Position numbers and translations under genes: made by a program. 64,000 bases of DNA from Bacteroidota bacterium (GTDB lineage: Bacteria > Bacteroidota > Ignavibacteria > Tepidaquicellales > Tepidaquicellaceae): assembly GCA_018266875.1 (NCBI GenBank), contig JAFDZR010000005.1, positions 50,525-114,524 on the forward strand, given 5' to 3'. Positions 1 to 9,195 of the stretch are shown piece by piece (the first letter of the stretch is position 1; each line of letters begins with the position of its first letter). The notes beneath the pieces were generated by a model that worked only from the letters and a program-made list of their open reading frames with translations, was not told the origin of the DNA and did no database searches.

Positions 1-265
1 AACAAACTATGCTCAGAGCTGTAAATTTATCTGTCCCTGTTCTGATAACAATTGTCTTGGAATTTATCATTGCGTATCCGCCGTTTCTCTCAAGGTCAGG
101 GTAATCAGAAATTTTTATGACTTTTGTCTGATCTGAGCTGATTTCATTTTCTGATGAAGCGATAAGCTTTTTTACATCGAGAGTACTCAGAATTATACCT
201 CCGAATGCTACTGTTTTTACGGAATTTTTTAAAAAATCCCTTCTGTTCAAATTATCTTTATTCAT
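1..265 (-). CDS. Rieske 2Fe-2S protein, Tat-exported (3' part outside window)
   Basis: Reading the minus strand from the ATG at 265 gives an open frame that runs off the left edge, so only the first 88 residues are visible. The N-terminus carries a twin-arginine export signature (N-R-R-D-F-L-K) followed by a short hydrophobic stretch. The visible mature part ends in A-L-S-I-V-C, which fits the start of a Rieske cluster box (C-x-H); the second box lies outside the window. Proteins of this kind sit on the outer face of the cytoplasmic membrane and pass electrons from quinol or to periplasmic carriers. It lies 42 nt downstream of the cupredoxin gene on the same strand, so the two may be co-transcribed. 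The Tat motif is plain; the Rieske assignment rests on a half motif and the general fold pattern. Confidence 0.6.
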   Translation of the reverse strand, partial: MNKDNLNRRDFLKNSVKTVAFGGIILSTLDVKKLIASSENEISSDQTKVIKISDYPDLERNGGYAMINSKTIVIRTGTDKFTALSIVC

Positions 266-307
266 TTATTAAAGTTAGTTTTAAAATCTGATTAGAAAAA
301 TCTTTAG

Positions 308-955
308 TTATTTTATTAGCAGCATTTTTCTGGTTTGAGAGAAATTTTCAGTTCTCAATACATAAAAATATACTCCGCTTGTATATCCAAAAGCATTCCA
401 TTTCACATTATAGTTCCCTGCGCTAAGTTTTTCATTAACAACCAAATCAACCAATTGCCCGCTTGAGTTATAAATCTCAAGATTTACTTCAGATGAAACC
501 GGTATGGAAAAATTTATTTCTGTTTCAGGATTGAACGGATTTGGATAATTCTGTGAAAGTTTAAAATCTAAAGCAGTTTCGTTGATCTGGCTGACGGAGG
601 AAATTACAGCATTTATAACACCTGACATATCAGGAGCATGGGGTTCACATACATAAAGGTATTTTCCGGGAACGCTGATGACATATCTAAATGAAGTATT
701 GTTATTGTTCAGAGGAGCATTCCATGGAGCAGCTCCGCCGGGTCGGACTGTGCCGAGCTGTCCGTTGCATGTTGTAGTATGACTTCCGCTTATCCAGTTC
801 CATTTTATCGTATCACCTACCTGAACATTAACCACAGAAGGAGTGAATACAAAGTTAGACACGGAAATATTTACTGTTATTGCCACTGAATGACCGGATA
901 CCAGGAGTATTGCAAGAATGATCAGAACAGCTTTTTTAAAAGAGAATATTTTCAT
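308..955 (-). CDS. Secreted cupredoxin (plastocyanin-like) with T9SS C-terminal domain
   Basis: 215 residues. A signal peptide (about 1-25) is followed by a plastocyanin-like domain (about 26-118) with the four expected type-1 copper ligands: H59, C103, H106 and M110 in the C-x2-H-x3-M arrangement. After a short linker comes a T9SS type A sorting domain (about 133-215) with the Q-N-Y-P-N-P-F-N-P box and the final R-K-M-L-L-I-K strand. The protein should be exported, cross the outer membrane by type IX secretion and be released or anchored at the surface. It probably carries single electrons, which fits its position just upstream of a Rieske protein gene. Its redox partner is unknown. Confidence 0.8.
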   Translation of the reverse strand: MKIFSFKKAVLIILAILLVSGHSVAITVNISVSNFVFTPSVVNVQVGDTIKWNWISGSHTTTCNGQLGTVRPGGAAPWNAPLNNNNTSFRYVISVPGKYLYVCEPHAPDMSGVINAVISSVSQINETALDFKLSQNYPNPFNPETEINFSIPVSSEVNLEIYNSSGQLVDLVVNEKLSAGNYNVKWNAFGYTSGVYFYVLRTENFSQTRKMLLIK

Positions 956-983
956 TGTTTTAGAATTTTAATTATTAAAAAAA

Positions 984-1943
984 TTATTTGTTAAGGATCA
1001 TTTTTTTGTAACTGCTGAATTGATTTTTACCGTCTTCGGAAAATACTCTTACAACATAAAAATAAACTCCGCTTGGATAATTCACAGCATTCCATGCAAC
1101 TTCATATACGCCTGCATTCAAACTTCCGTTAACAGGAGTTTCAAGTTTCTGTCCTGATATGCTGTATACTTCCATAAGAACTTTTGAATTTTCCTGTAAC
1201 CCGAATCTGATTTTAGTAACCGGATTGAAAGGATTGGGATAATTATCGCTTACAAAGAATCCCTTCGGAATTTCCGAAATGTTATTTATCACAATTGTAT
1301 TTTTTCTCGTTCTTGCCGTAACAGTATTTGTGAAATCCGAAACTCCAAATGAATTATAAGCGCAGACTTTATACAGATAAAAATTATCAGGAGTAAGACC
1401 TACTTCCTGATATGTAAGGACATCCGTTGCGACTGTATCAATGTATGTAAATGCAATTTCGTCTATTTTTCTCCTGGCAATTATGAACCCTGATTCATTT
1501 TGGGAATTATCCTGCCATGATATTGTGATCGTAGTTTCGGTAATTTCATTTACTATCAGGTCTGAAGGAGCTTTGGGAATATTCACAGTATCTATCTGAG
1601 CAGCTGCAGATGCGGTATTGGAATAAGCTGACCGTAAATTCCCCGCATAAGCGTAAACCCTGTAATAATAAGTAACCTGATTTGTAACCCAGTAATCAAA
1701 AAACTGTTCGGAGTTCTCTCCGGTCCTGCCAATGGTTTCCCATGCAACTGTTGTGTCACCGCTGTAGGATCTTTCTATATAAAACCCTTCTTCATTACCT
1801 GAATTGTCATCCCATTTTACTTTTATATAGGAGAGATTCTCTGGTTCGGCTTCCAGATTTGAAGGAGCTGTTATGGTCTGTGAAAACAGATATCCGGAAA
1901 TAAAAACCAATGTCACCGTAAGTGAAATGAAATACTTTTTCAA
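984..1943 (-). CDS. Secreted protein with two fibronectin type III domains and T9SS domain
   Basis: 319 residues: signal peptide (1-21), two fibronectin type III domains (about 24-115 and 123-213; each has the P-x-x-L, W-x-D-N-S and Y-x-Y-x-V-x-A-Y features), and a T9SS type A sorting domain (about 228-319, D-N-Y-P-N-P-F-N-P). There is no catalytic domain, so the protein is probably a surface adhesin or spacer. It is 28 nt upstream of the cupredoxin gene on the same strand. Confidence 0.75.
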   Translation of the reverse strand: MKKYFISLTVTLVFISGYLFSQTITAPSNLEAEPENLSYIKVKWDDNSGNEEGFYIERSYSGDTTVAWETIGRTGENSEQFFDYWVTNQVTYYYRVYAYAGNLRSAYSNTASAAAQIDTVNIPKAPSDLIVNEITETTITISWQDNSQNESGFIIARRKIDEIAFTYIDTVATDVLTYQEVGLTPDNFYLYKVCAYNSFGVSDFTNTVTARTRKNTIVINNISEIPKGFFVSDNYPNPFNPVTKIRFGLQENSKVLMEVYSISGQKLETPVNGSLNAGVYEVAWNAVNYPSGVYFYVVRVFSEDGKNQFSSYKKMILNK

Positions 1944-2124
1944 AATTTTATTCTTATTATTTTAGTGAATCAATATTTATTCAAAAATATGGTTAACATT
2001 TCAGAAATACAAATAATAATTAATACATTCGTAGGATTCTAAATTAGATTATATTAGCAGAATTTTTTATTTAACTTGAATCTCAGTTACAATTTCAAAA
2101 TTAATTTAGCGAGGTTATCCGAAT

Positions 2125-3654
2125 ATGAAAGTTACTGATGATCTTTTTCAGTTAATAAAATCTCTTGAACAATCAGAAAAGAGATATTTCAAAGTATTTG
2201 CTTCCCTGCATATTAAAGACGCTGAAAACAATCAGTATCTGAAATTGTTTGACGCAATAGACGGGCAGGGGTCTTATGATGAAAAAGAATTAAAGAAAAT
2301 TTTTGCAGGTGAAAAATTTATCAGACAGATACACGTTGCAAAAAACTATCTTTACGGCAATATACTGAAAAGCCTGAGATTATATCACGCTGAAAGATCA
2401 AAAGTAAATGAACTCATGGATATTCTCAGGGATGTTCAGATTCTTTTTGACAAGTCACTTTATAAGCAGTGCAGAAAACTTCTGAATAAAGCAAAAAAAA
2501 TAGCATATACTTACGAAAAACACGCGCAGATACTTGCAGTACTGGACTGGGAAAAAACTCTTGCAAGAACCGGCTCATATTCGGATACAAACGAATCAGA
2601 ACTTCTTTCATACTACAATGAACACAACCTGGCTACGGAAAAACTCAGTAATCTCAATGAATACTGGAATCTTGCCACAAAAGCTTTTCTTTTCAGAAAA
2701 AAGAAAGGAGACATAAGAGACAAAAAAGACCTTAATAAATTCAACGATATATTCAAACATAAACTTCTCCTTTCCGATAAATATGCCACCTCATTTCTTT
2801 CCAAGACCTTTTATTACAATTTAAAGGGACTGTATTATCTTACCAATAAGGACTTCAATAATCTGCTGATCTACGCGGAGAAAACAGTTAAACTTCTTGA
2901 GGATAATCCTGTGTTAATGAAAGAGGATAATTATATTGCTTCGCTTTATAATCTGCTGCTGGTGCAGATCGAACTCAAAAAGTTTGATAATGCGCTGACA
3001 ACTATAAACAGGATACGTTCAATTGATACTTCCTCGCCCGCCTTAAATACGAGGATTTTTGTTACATCCTATGATACAGAAATAAATTTATACATGAAGA
3101 CAGGAGAATTTCAGAAAGGCGAAAAGCTTGTTCCGATGATAGACGAGGGTCTGGAAAAAATGAAAAGCAGAATAAATAAAGAATCCAAAATACTTTTTGA
3201 TTACAATATAGCATATGTTTATTTCGGACTTAACAAATATGAACAGTCCCTTAAGAGAATAAATGAGATCATAAATGACAAAGATCTGAAAATCAGGGAA
3301 GATATTCAGTGTTTTGCAAGGGTCATAAATCTTCTGATTCATTATGAACTGGGCAATTTCGATCTTATCGAATATATAATTAAATCCACCAAAAGATATC
3401 TTTCCAGCAAAAACAAATTCAACAAGTTTGAATCAATTACACTTGACCAGATCAGAAAACTTATCAGCGGCAAGAATACGGACAAGAAATACATATTTGT
3501 TGAATGGAAGAAAAAGCTGGAATCAATTTCCGACGACATTCTTGAGATCAATGCATTTGAATATTTTGATCTTTCATCATGGATAGACAGCAAGCTTTCC
3601 GGAAAGACTTTTACTGAAATAATTAAAGACAAAACACATAAAAATAAAAGGTGA
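2125..3654 (+). CDS. Cytoplasmic helical-repeat (TPR-like) protein of unknown function
   Basis: 509 residues with no signal peptide or membrane segment. The opening segment (L-E-Q-S-E-K-R-Y-F-K at about 14-23) resembles a widespread, uncharacterised Bacteroidota family. The rest is lysine-rich and almost entirely helical, with degenerate TPR-like pairs (for example around 225-260, 270-300 and 355-385). It is probably a scaffold or protein-binding protein; no enzymatic motif is visible. It is transcribed in the same direction as hutU, but the 61-nt gap does not prove an operon. Confidence 0.65.
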   Translation: MKVTDDLFQLIKSLEQSEKRYFKVFASLHIKDAENNQYLKLFDAIDGQGSYDEKELKKIFAGEKFIRQIHVAKNYLYGNILKSLRLYHAERSKVNELMDILRDVQILFDKSLYKQCRKLLNKAKKIAYTYEKHAQILAVLDWEKTLARTGSYSDTNESELLSYYNEHNLATEKLSNLNEYWNLATKAFLFRKKKGDIRDKKDLNKFNDIFKHKLLLSDKYATSFLSKTFYYNLKGLYYLTNKDFNNLLIYAEKTVKLLEDNPVLMKEDNYIASLYNLLLVQIELKKFDNALTTINRIRSIDTSSPALNTRIFVTSYDTEINLYMKTGEFQKGEKLVPMIDEGLEKMKSRINKESKILFDYNIAYVYFGLNKYEQSLKRINEIINDKDLKIREDIQCFARVINLLIHYELGNFDLIEYIIKSTKRYLSSKNKFNKFESITLDQIRKLISGKNTDKKYIFVEWKKKLESISDDILEINAFEYFDLSSWIDSKLSGKTFTEIIKDKTHKNKR

Positions 3655-3715
3655 TACTTTATTAATGTATTTTAACACACAGAATTTTTATTTTAACTGA
3701 AATCAATAAAGTTTA

Positions 3716-5365
3716 ATGAAACGAAATATAAAGGCGCCTACCGGCTCAGATATTACCTGTAAAAACTGGATCACAGAAGCCGCAATGAGGATGCTGATGA
3801 ATAATCTTGACAGTGAAGTTGCGGAAAGACCTGAAGAACTTATCGTTTACGGCGGCAGCGGGAAAGCTGCAAGAAACTGGCGGTGTTATGATAAAATCAT
3901 AGAGACACTTAAGGAACTTAATGAAGACGAAACACTTCTTGTACAGTCAGGAAAACCCGTAGCTGTATTTAAAACACATAAAGACGCACCGCGCGTAATG
4001 ATATCAAATTCACAGTTAGTACCCGCCTGGGCTAACTGGGATGAATTCAGAAGACTCGAAGCTCTTGGTCTTACCATGTACGGACAGATGACTGCCGGCT
4101 CATGGATCTATATAGGAACACAGGGAATTTTACAGGGGACATATGAAACTTTTGCATCCTGCGCTGATAAACATTTCGGCGGATCGCTTTCGGGCAGATT
4201 TGTGCTGACCTGCGGACTCGGAGGAATGGGAGGAGCACAGCCTCTTGCAGCCACTCTCAACGGCGCTGCATTTCTCGGAGTCGATGTTGACGAAAGCAGG
4301 ATCAAAAAAAGAATAGATACCGGTTACTGTGATGTGATGACTGATAATCTTGATGAAGCACTTAAGGTCGTACTTGAAGCCGGAAAATCAAAAACGGCAA
4401 GATCGGTCGGGCTGATCGGAAACTCCGGTGAAGTATTGCCTGAGATACTTAAAAGGGGAATCATACCTGATGTGGTAACTGACCAGACATCTGCTCATGA
4501 TATGCTTAACGGATATGTCCCTATGGGTATGAGTTTTGAAAAAGCGCTTGAATTACGGAAATCGGATCCGCAAAAATATCAGGAACTCGCAAGGAAAACT
4601 GTTGTGGTACACTGCAGGACTATGTGGGAATTCATGCAGAAAGGCTCTGTAGTTTTTGATTACGGAAACAATCTCCGCGGTGAAGCTTACAATAACTGTT
4701 TCAAATCAGCATTCGACATCCCCGGATTTGTTCCTGAATATATAAGACCTTTGTTCTGTGAAGGAAAGGGTCCGTTCAGATGGGTTGCCTTGTCAGGTGA
4801 TCCGGAAGATATTTACAGAACGGATGAAGCAATAGTAAAAGCATTTCCTGAAAACAAACCTCTTCATAACTGGCTCAAAGCTGCCAGAGAGAAAGTTCAT
4901 TTTCAGGGACTTCCTTCAAGGATCTGCTGGCTTGGTTTCGGAGACAGGGCAAAAGCCGGAAAAATATTCAATGATCTTGTAAGAGACGGTATTGTTTCAG
5001 CGCCTATAGTTATCGGAAGAGATCATCTGGACTGCGGAAGCGTTGCATCTCCTAACAGAGAAACGGAAAAAATGAAGGACGGATCAGATGCAATAGCCGA
5101 CTGGCCGGTCCTGAATTTCGGGCTTCACTGCATCGGAGGCGCAAGCTGGGTTTCCCTTCATCACGGGGGAGGTGTTGGTATCGGTAATTCAATTCATTCC
5201 GGAATGGTGATAGTTGCAGACGGAACTGCGGAAGCCGAAAAAAGACTTGAAAGATGTCTGACCTACGATCCTGGAATGGGAATAGTAAGACATGCCGATG
5301 CCGGATATGAAACAGCAGTAAATGAGAAAGATAAATTCGGAATAAAAATGCCGATGCTTGAATAA
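3716..5365 (+). CDS. hutU: Urocanate hydratase (urocanase)
   Basis: 549 residues, the normal size for urocanase (EC 4.2.1.49), which hydrates urocanate to imidazolonepropionate in histidine breakdown using tightly bound NAD+. Key segments are the glycine-rich NAD site G-L-G-G-M-G-G (167-173), D-Q-T-S-A-H-D (256-262), and the family signature [10 protein letters not shown] (396-405) with the conserved cysteine C404. [16 protein letters not shown] follows at 435-450. No other hut gene (hutH, hutI, hutG) is within the window, so the pathway is either scattered or completed elsewhere. Confidence 0.97.
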   Translation: MKRNIKAPTGSDITCKNWITEAAMRMLMNNLDSEVAERPEELIVYGGSGKAARNWRCYDKIIETLKELNEDETLLVQSGKPVAVFKTHKDAPRVMISNSQLVPAWANWDEFRRLEALGLTMYGQMTAGSWIYIGTQGILQGTYETFASCADKHFGGSLSGRFVLTCGLGGMGGAQPLAATLNGAAFLGVDVDESRIKKRIDTGYCDVMTDNLDEALKVVLEAGKSKTARSVGLIGNSGEVLPEILKRGIIPDVVTDQTSAHDMLNGYVPMGMSFEKALELRKSDPQKYQELARKTVVVHCRTMWEFMQKGSVVFDYGNNLRGEAYNNCFKSAFDIPGFVPEYIRPLFCEGKGPFRWVALSGDPEDIYRTDEAIVKAFPENKPLHNWLKAAREKVHFQGLPSRICWLGFGDRAKAGKIFNDLVRDGIVSAPIVIGRDHLDCGSVASPNRETEKMKDGSDAIADWPVLNFGLHCIGGASWVSLHHGGGVGIGNSIHSGMVIVADGTAEAEKRLERCLTYDPGMGIVRHADAGYETAVNEKDKFGIKMPMLE

Positions 5366-5456
5366 AATCCGGATTCATTTTAAGTTCAAACTTGAATTGC
5401 TATACTTTTATACTTAATTTACCGTGACTAATTTTAACAAGATTGAAAAATAACTG

Positions 5457-7079
5457 ATGAAACAACAGAAAAACAGAGTCCTGAATTTTTTTAACATTGT
5501 ATTGCTTGTTGTAGCTGCAATCCAGTACTATCTCCTGACACCCCTTAACACTTACAGTGAAAAGTATATTAATCCGGTCATGGATCTGGATTATAAAATA
5601 AAACTGATACCGGGTTTTCTGATATTTTACATGTCTGTTTATTTATTGCTCGGAATGATCATAATTTTTATTGTGAAAAGCAGAGAAAGCAGTGATATGA
5701 CAATTTTTTTACTTGCTTCAATTTTCCTATGGAGTCTTGTAAATTTCCTTCATGGTTTTTTCCCGACGCTTAATGTACTGAGACCAAAGGTTGATTCACC
5801 CGGATTCTTTTTTGAAGCTGTGAATGCCCTTTATAACAATGTGGACAAGTTTAATACGATTCCAAACTGGCATGTTGCTACGGCGATTTTACTTACGATT
5901 ACCTATTATAAGAATAAATTCAAAAGACCTTTAATTATTGTAGTTTGGACTGTTCTTATTGCCTTATCAACATTATTTCTAAAAATGGCATATATAATGG
6001 ATGTAGTGATAGCTATTCCTCTGCCTTTCCTTTGCTATTTCCTTGCTGAGAAAATTTCAACTGTCAAACTCAGAACGGAAAGCATTCAGGAAATTGTAAA
6101 GACATTTTCCCTGGAATCCCTGGTTCAGTCAGTTGCAATAGGTATCCGGGATGAAGCTACGCTTTCTTCGCTTATAGAAGGTCTTACAAGAATAGAAAAG
6201 AGTCTCAGCGATGCCGATAAAAGCGAAGTCAATAAAATACTGATGGAATTTGATCCCCCTGTACCGTCTCTTAAGCAGGTTATTAACAATCTTATTGAAT
6301 CCATATCATCCGAGAAACATCTGCAGAAAGCCCAGGAAATGTTCGGAGATGGGAAAAAATCCTATGCGCCTACCGATACTGAACTCAAGCGGGCAATAGA
6401 CGATATGGTTGCTTTTGCCTGCAGACCGTTTGATAATTCAAAGTTCAGATATGAAATACTTGAACTTAAAAAGAAAAATACAGGGAAGATAAACACTACA
6501 TCAATTGAAGAGCTTGCTAAAGACAGATCTTCTGATATAATATTCAGGTTCAGGAGTTTTGTAGAATCACACAAAAAGGATATTACACTGATAAGTAAAT
6601 TATCCGGAGCTGAAAGCGGGATCGGTGAGCTGAATTTTGACGACATAAAATTATTTTCAAAAGAATTAAGAAAGCCGCCGTATGAAATTTCTCCTGATGA
6701 GGTCTGGGGTGCTTTTTTCAGGATAGAACCTGACAAGGTTAAACCGCTTTCAGAAAAGAATAATCCCGCAAACGTTATAGCGCTTACTCAGTATGCCATA
6801 GGAAAGATTGACACGCTGGTACCATTCAGTGAAATGTTTGAGAGTAAATATAAGAACTGGCTTACAAAGAATGAGTCGGAAGGAAAAAAATTTTCCGGAG
6901 AGCAGATTGAGTGGCTGGATATGATGAAAAATTATGTTTCCACTTTTCTGAAAATTGATATGATGAGTTTTAATGACCCACCGTTCATAAATAAAGGCGG
7001 AGCCGCAAGAGCTTATAATCTGTTCGGAACTGATCTCAATAAAGTGCTGACTGAACTGAATGAACTGCTTGTTTCTTAA
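5457..7079 (+). CDS. Membrane protein with degenerate PAP2-like domain and long cytoplasmic C-terminus
   Basis: 540 residues. The first 200 contain about six hydrophobic segments. The remaining 340 are soluble, charged and mostly helical. The membrane part resembles the PAP2/inositol-phosphorylceramide synthase fold: P-N-W-H (136-139) replaces the P-S-x-H box, and S-T-x6-A-Y-x2-D (171-182) aligns with the S-x-x-x-x-x-H-Y-x-x-D box. The catalytic histidine of that last box is alanine (A178). Phosphatase or transferase activity is therefore doubtful, and a lipid-binding or structural role is possible. I do not recognise the C-terminal domain. Confidence 0.6.
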   Translation: MKQQKNRVLNFFNIVLLVVAAIQYYLLTPLNTYSEKYINPVMDLDYKIKLIPGFLIFYMSVYLLLGMIIIFIVKSRESSDMTIFLLASIFLWSLVNFLHGFFPTLNVLRPKVDSPGFFFEAVNALYNNVDKFNTIPNWHVATAILLTITYYKNKFKRPLIIVVWTVLIALSTLFLKMAYIMDVVIAIPLPFLCYFLAEKISTVKLRTESIQEIVKTFSLESLVQSVAIGIRDEATLSSLIEGLTRIEKSLSDADKSEVNKILMEFDPPVPSLKQVINNLIESISSEKHLQKAQEMFGDGKKSYAPTDTELKRAIDDMVAFACRPFDNSKFRYEILELKKKNTGKINTTSIEELAKDRSSDIIFRFRSFVESHKKDITLISKLSGAESGIGELNFDDIKLFSKELRKPPYEISPDEVWGAFFRIEPDKVKPLSEKNNPANVIALTQYAIGKIDTLVPFSEMFESKYKNWLTKNESEGKKFSGEQIEWLDMMKNYVSTFLKIDMMSFNDPPFINKGGAARAYNLFGTDLNKVLTELNELLVS

Positions 7080-7572
7080 AGCGGAAAAACATTTTTTAAG
7101 ATTATTATGTCTTTTAAACTTCAGTGAAAAATAAACCGATCCGCCGTGTTTTTCCTTCTGAAGCTCAGCGTCAAATCAGTTATTAATTATTAACAAATCC
7201 TGAAAAGAATATAAACACTTTTGCATAATCAGCAAATTCCTTTCAGCATTTCCCCTTTAAACAGTGACGAAAACGTACTTCCGGAAAGACAATGTGAATC
7301 ATAAAAAATTTTCTGAGGGTGACAGCTCCGTTAAGTTTTCTTACAATTCAGCTTAAACTGTGACTTTTGGTAATGCTATAGAATATTTCAAGTAAAAGAA
7401 GTCAGGTAAGTTTTTTCTGTTACTACTATTATTTCTTTAGAGTTTAATATTGAGATATTCGCGGGAAAGGGAAATAATGAAACAGAAATATTCCCCGGTT
7501 TAAAAGCCGGGAAATTTTAATTGAAAATTTTAATCTGCCGGTTTGAAAAACAGGAACCGGATTATTCCAAAG
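7080..7572. other. Intergenic gap, 493 bp
   Basis: I find no convincing gene in this gap between convergent genes. It contains small inverted repeats near the right end: CCCGG at 7494-7498 against CCGGG at 7507-7511, and CCGGTT at 7538-7543 against AACCGG at 7555-7560. These could help end transcription from the desaturase gene on the minus strand, but neither has a strong U-tract. A 9-bp inverted pair, GGAAAAACA (7082-7090) and TGTTTTTCC (7148-7156), lies just after the PAP2-like gene. Confidence 0.4.
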
Positions 7573-8667
7573 TCACACAGATGCGGTTTGCATCCCGAGT
7601 TCCTTTAATCTTCTGATATGGGAAATCAGTGCATTCGTAAAGCTCGGTTTAAGGTTATAATCAAATCCGAATTCCTTTGCTGTCTTCTCAACGATAGGAG
7701 AAATTTTCCTGTAATGAATATGACAGATGTGAGGAAACAAATGATGTTCGATCTGAAAATTCAATCCGCCAATATACCAGTTCAGAAAAAGATTATTCCT
7801 TGCAAAGTTTGAAGTGGTGCGGAGTTCATGGACTATCCAGTCATTTTCAATATTGCCTTCGGAATTCGGATGAAGCTGTTCAGCTCCTTCGACTACATGC
7901 GCCATCTGAAAGACTGTACTTAATATACATCCGCCTGTCCAGTGCATTATAAAAAATCCGAGCAGCACCTGCCACCATAAAAAAGGTGTGAATATTATCG
8001 GAAGACCAATGAAAATGAACAGATAAATGATCTTGAATATCACCATTTTAATAAATTCGTAAGTTGGATGCTTGGCATGCTGTCTTGTTAATCCTGCTTT
8101 GTTAAATCCGATAAGCTGCGAGAAATCCTTAGTCAGTTTCGAAATTGTAACAAGACCATAAAGAAAAAAAGCATGAATATACTGATACTTGTGAATTTTG
8201 TGAAGAGGCGCGAGTTCGGACAGTCTTATCGGACCCCGTGATGCAATATCCTGATCATATCCCTCTATATTGGTGTAAGCGTGATGTAAAATATTATGCT
8301 GGATTTTCCAGTTAGTGACATTGCTTCCGAGAAGATACATTGTACCTCCCAGTATCTTATTTACCCATTCAACATGCGAATAGGAACCGTGTAAAGCATC
8401 ATGCATTACACACATTCCGACACCTGCCATTCCTATTCCCATCAAAGCGGACATAAGCACGGCTACCCATCCGTTCATGGGAACGGTAAGAACAAGAATA
8501 AAAGGCAGCAGGTAAAGTAATAACATAGCACCAGTCTGAATAAACAGAGCGGTATTGCCCTTTGGTGAAATATTATTTTCTTTGAAATAATCATTTACTT
8601 TTTTGCGGACTGCAGAAGAGAACTCCTGTTGCAGATTGTTGTTACTTACGAACTTGATTCTTTTCAT
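7573..8667 (-). CDS. Membrane fatty acid desaturase (linoleoyl-CoA desaturase-like)
   Basis: 364 residues. It has the three histidine clusters of membrane di-iron desaturases: H-D-A-L-H (89-93), H-N-I-L-H-H (124-129) and Q-I-E-H-H (305-309). The Q-x-x-H-H form of the third box is typical of front-end or acyl-lipid/CoA desaturases of the DesA3/linoleoyl-CoA type. Paired hydrophobic segments at about 41-85 and 205-250 fit the usual four-helix topology. The enzyme introduces a double bond into membrane acyl chains and needs an external electron donor. The gene stands alone, with long gaps on both sides. Substrate position cannot be told from sequence. Confidence 0.93.
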   Translation of the reverse strand: MKRIKFVSNNNLQQEFSSAVRKKVNDYFKENNISPKGNTALFIQTGAMLLLYLLPFILVLTVPMNGWVAVLMSALMGIGMAGVGMCVMHDALHGSYSHVEWVNKILGGTMYLLGSNVTNWKIQHNILHHAYTNIEGYDQDIASRGPIRLSELAPLHKIHKYQYIHAFFLYGLVTISKLTKDFSQLIGFNKAGLTRQHAKHPTYEFIKMVIFKIIYLFIFIGLPIIFTPFLWWQVLLGFFIMHWTGGCILSTVFQMAHVVEGAEQLHPNSEGNIENDWIVHELRTTSNFARNNLFLNWYIGGLNFQIEHHLFPHICHIHYRKISPIVEKTAKEFGFDYNLKPSFTNALISHIRRLKELGMQTASV

Positions 8668-9195
8668 TTATAAAATTGTAAAAGCAAATTTTTGCCTGAA
8701 TTTATGTAATTAGGTATATAAGACAGATAACAATTTACAATATTCAGTTGATTTGTTAAAGTCTTTAGCAGTTCCTAAGATTAAATAATTAATAAGGATA
8801 AAAGGGTGATTTCTTCCAGCTTTTGCTCTCGTCTGAAATGACTCTGTACCGTTTAAAGTTTCTTAAAATAAAATTATTATTACAGTCAGAATAAAAAAGT
8901 ATTAGTAAGTTGCAGCGCTTTTAAATTTTGTAAATAAATTTGATAGTTCAAACGTTTTACGGTTAATATCAGGAAGATTTACAGGCATACAGATTACACC
9001 TGCAACCAGAGGTATAAAGCATAAATAAAAAATTTCCCCCTGTAATCTGTCAAGCTTTGCAGAAAAAATGCAATACCAGAAAATATGTTAATCCGAACTA
9101 AATATATTTCAGACAGCAGATTATTTTATTTACTGCCAAAACCATTCAAGCTGTTAAGACACCAAAGGTTTTCCTTATCTCTGATTAATCAGATC
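8668..9195. other. Intergenic gap, 528 bp, with one possible gene remnant
   Basis: No intact gene is visible. The only protein-like stretch is the minus-strand open segment 8902-9087, listed separately. A perfect palindrome CTGATTAATCAG lies at about 9181-9192, next to the end of the phosphoesterase gene. Confidence 0.4.
8902..9087 (-). pseudogene. Possible decayed C-terminal fragment of a membrane transporter
   Basis: The minus strand is open for 61 codons between stops at 9088-9090 and 8902-8904, with no good start codon. The translation reads like the last transmembrane helix and tail of a transporter: an amphipathic start (F-S-A-K-L-D-R-L-Q-G-E), a hydrophobic core (I-F-Y-L-C-F-I-P-L-V-A-G-V-I), then a polar tail. 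Short protein-like pieces continue upstream in other frames (for example E-N-L-W-C-L-N-S-L-N), as expected of a frameshifted relic. It could also be chance. Confidence 0.25.
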
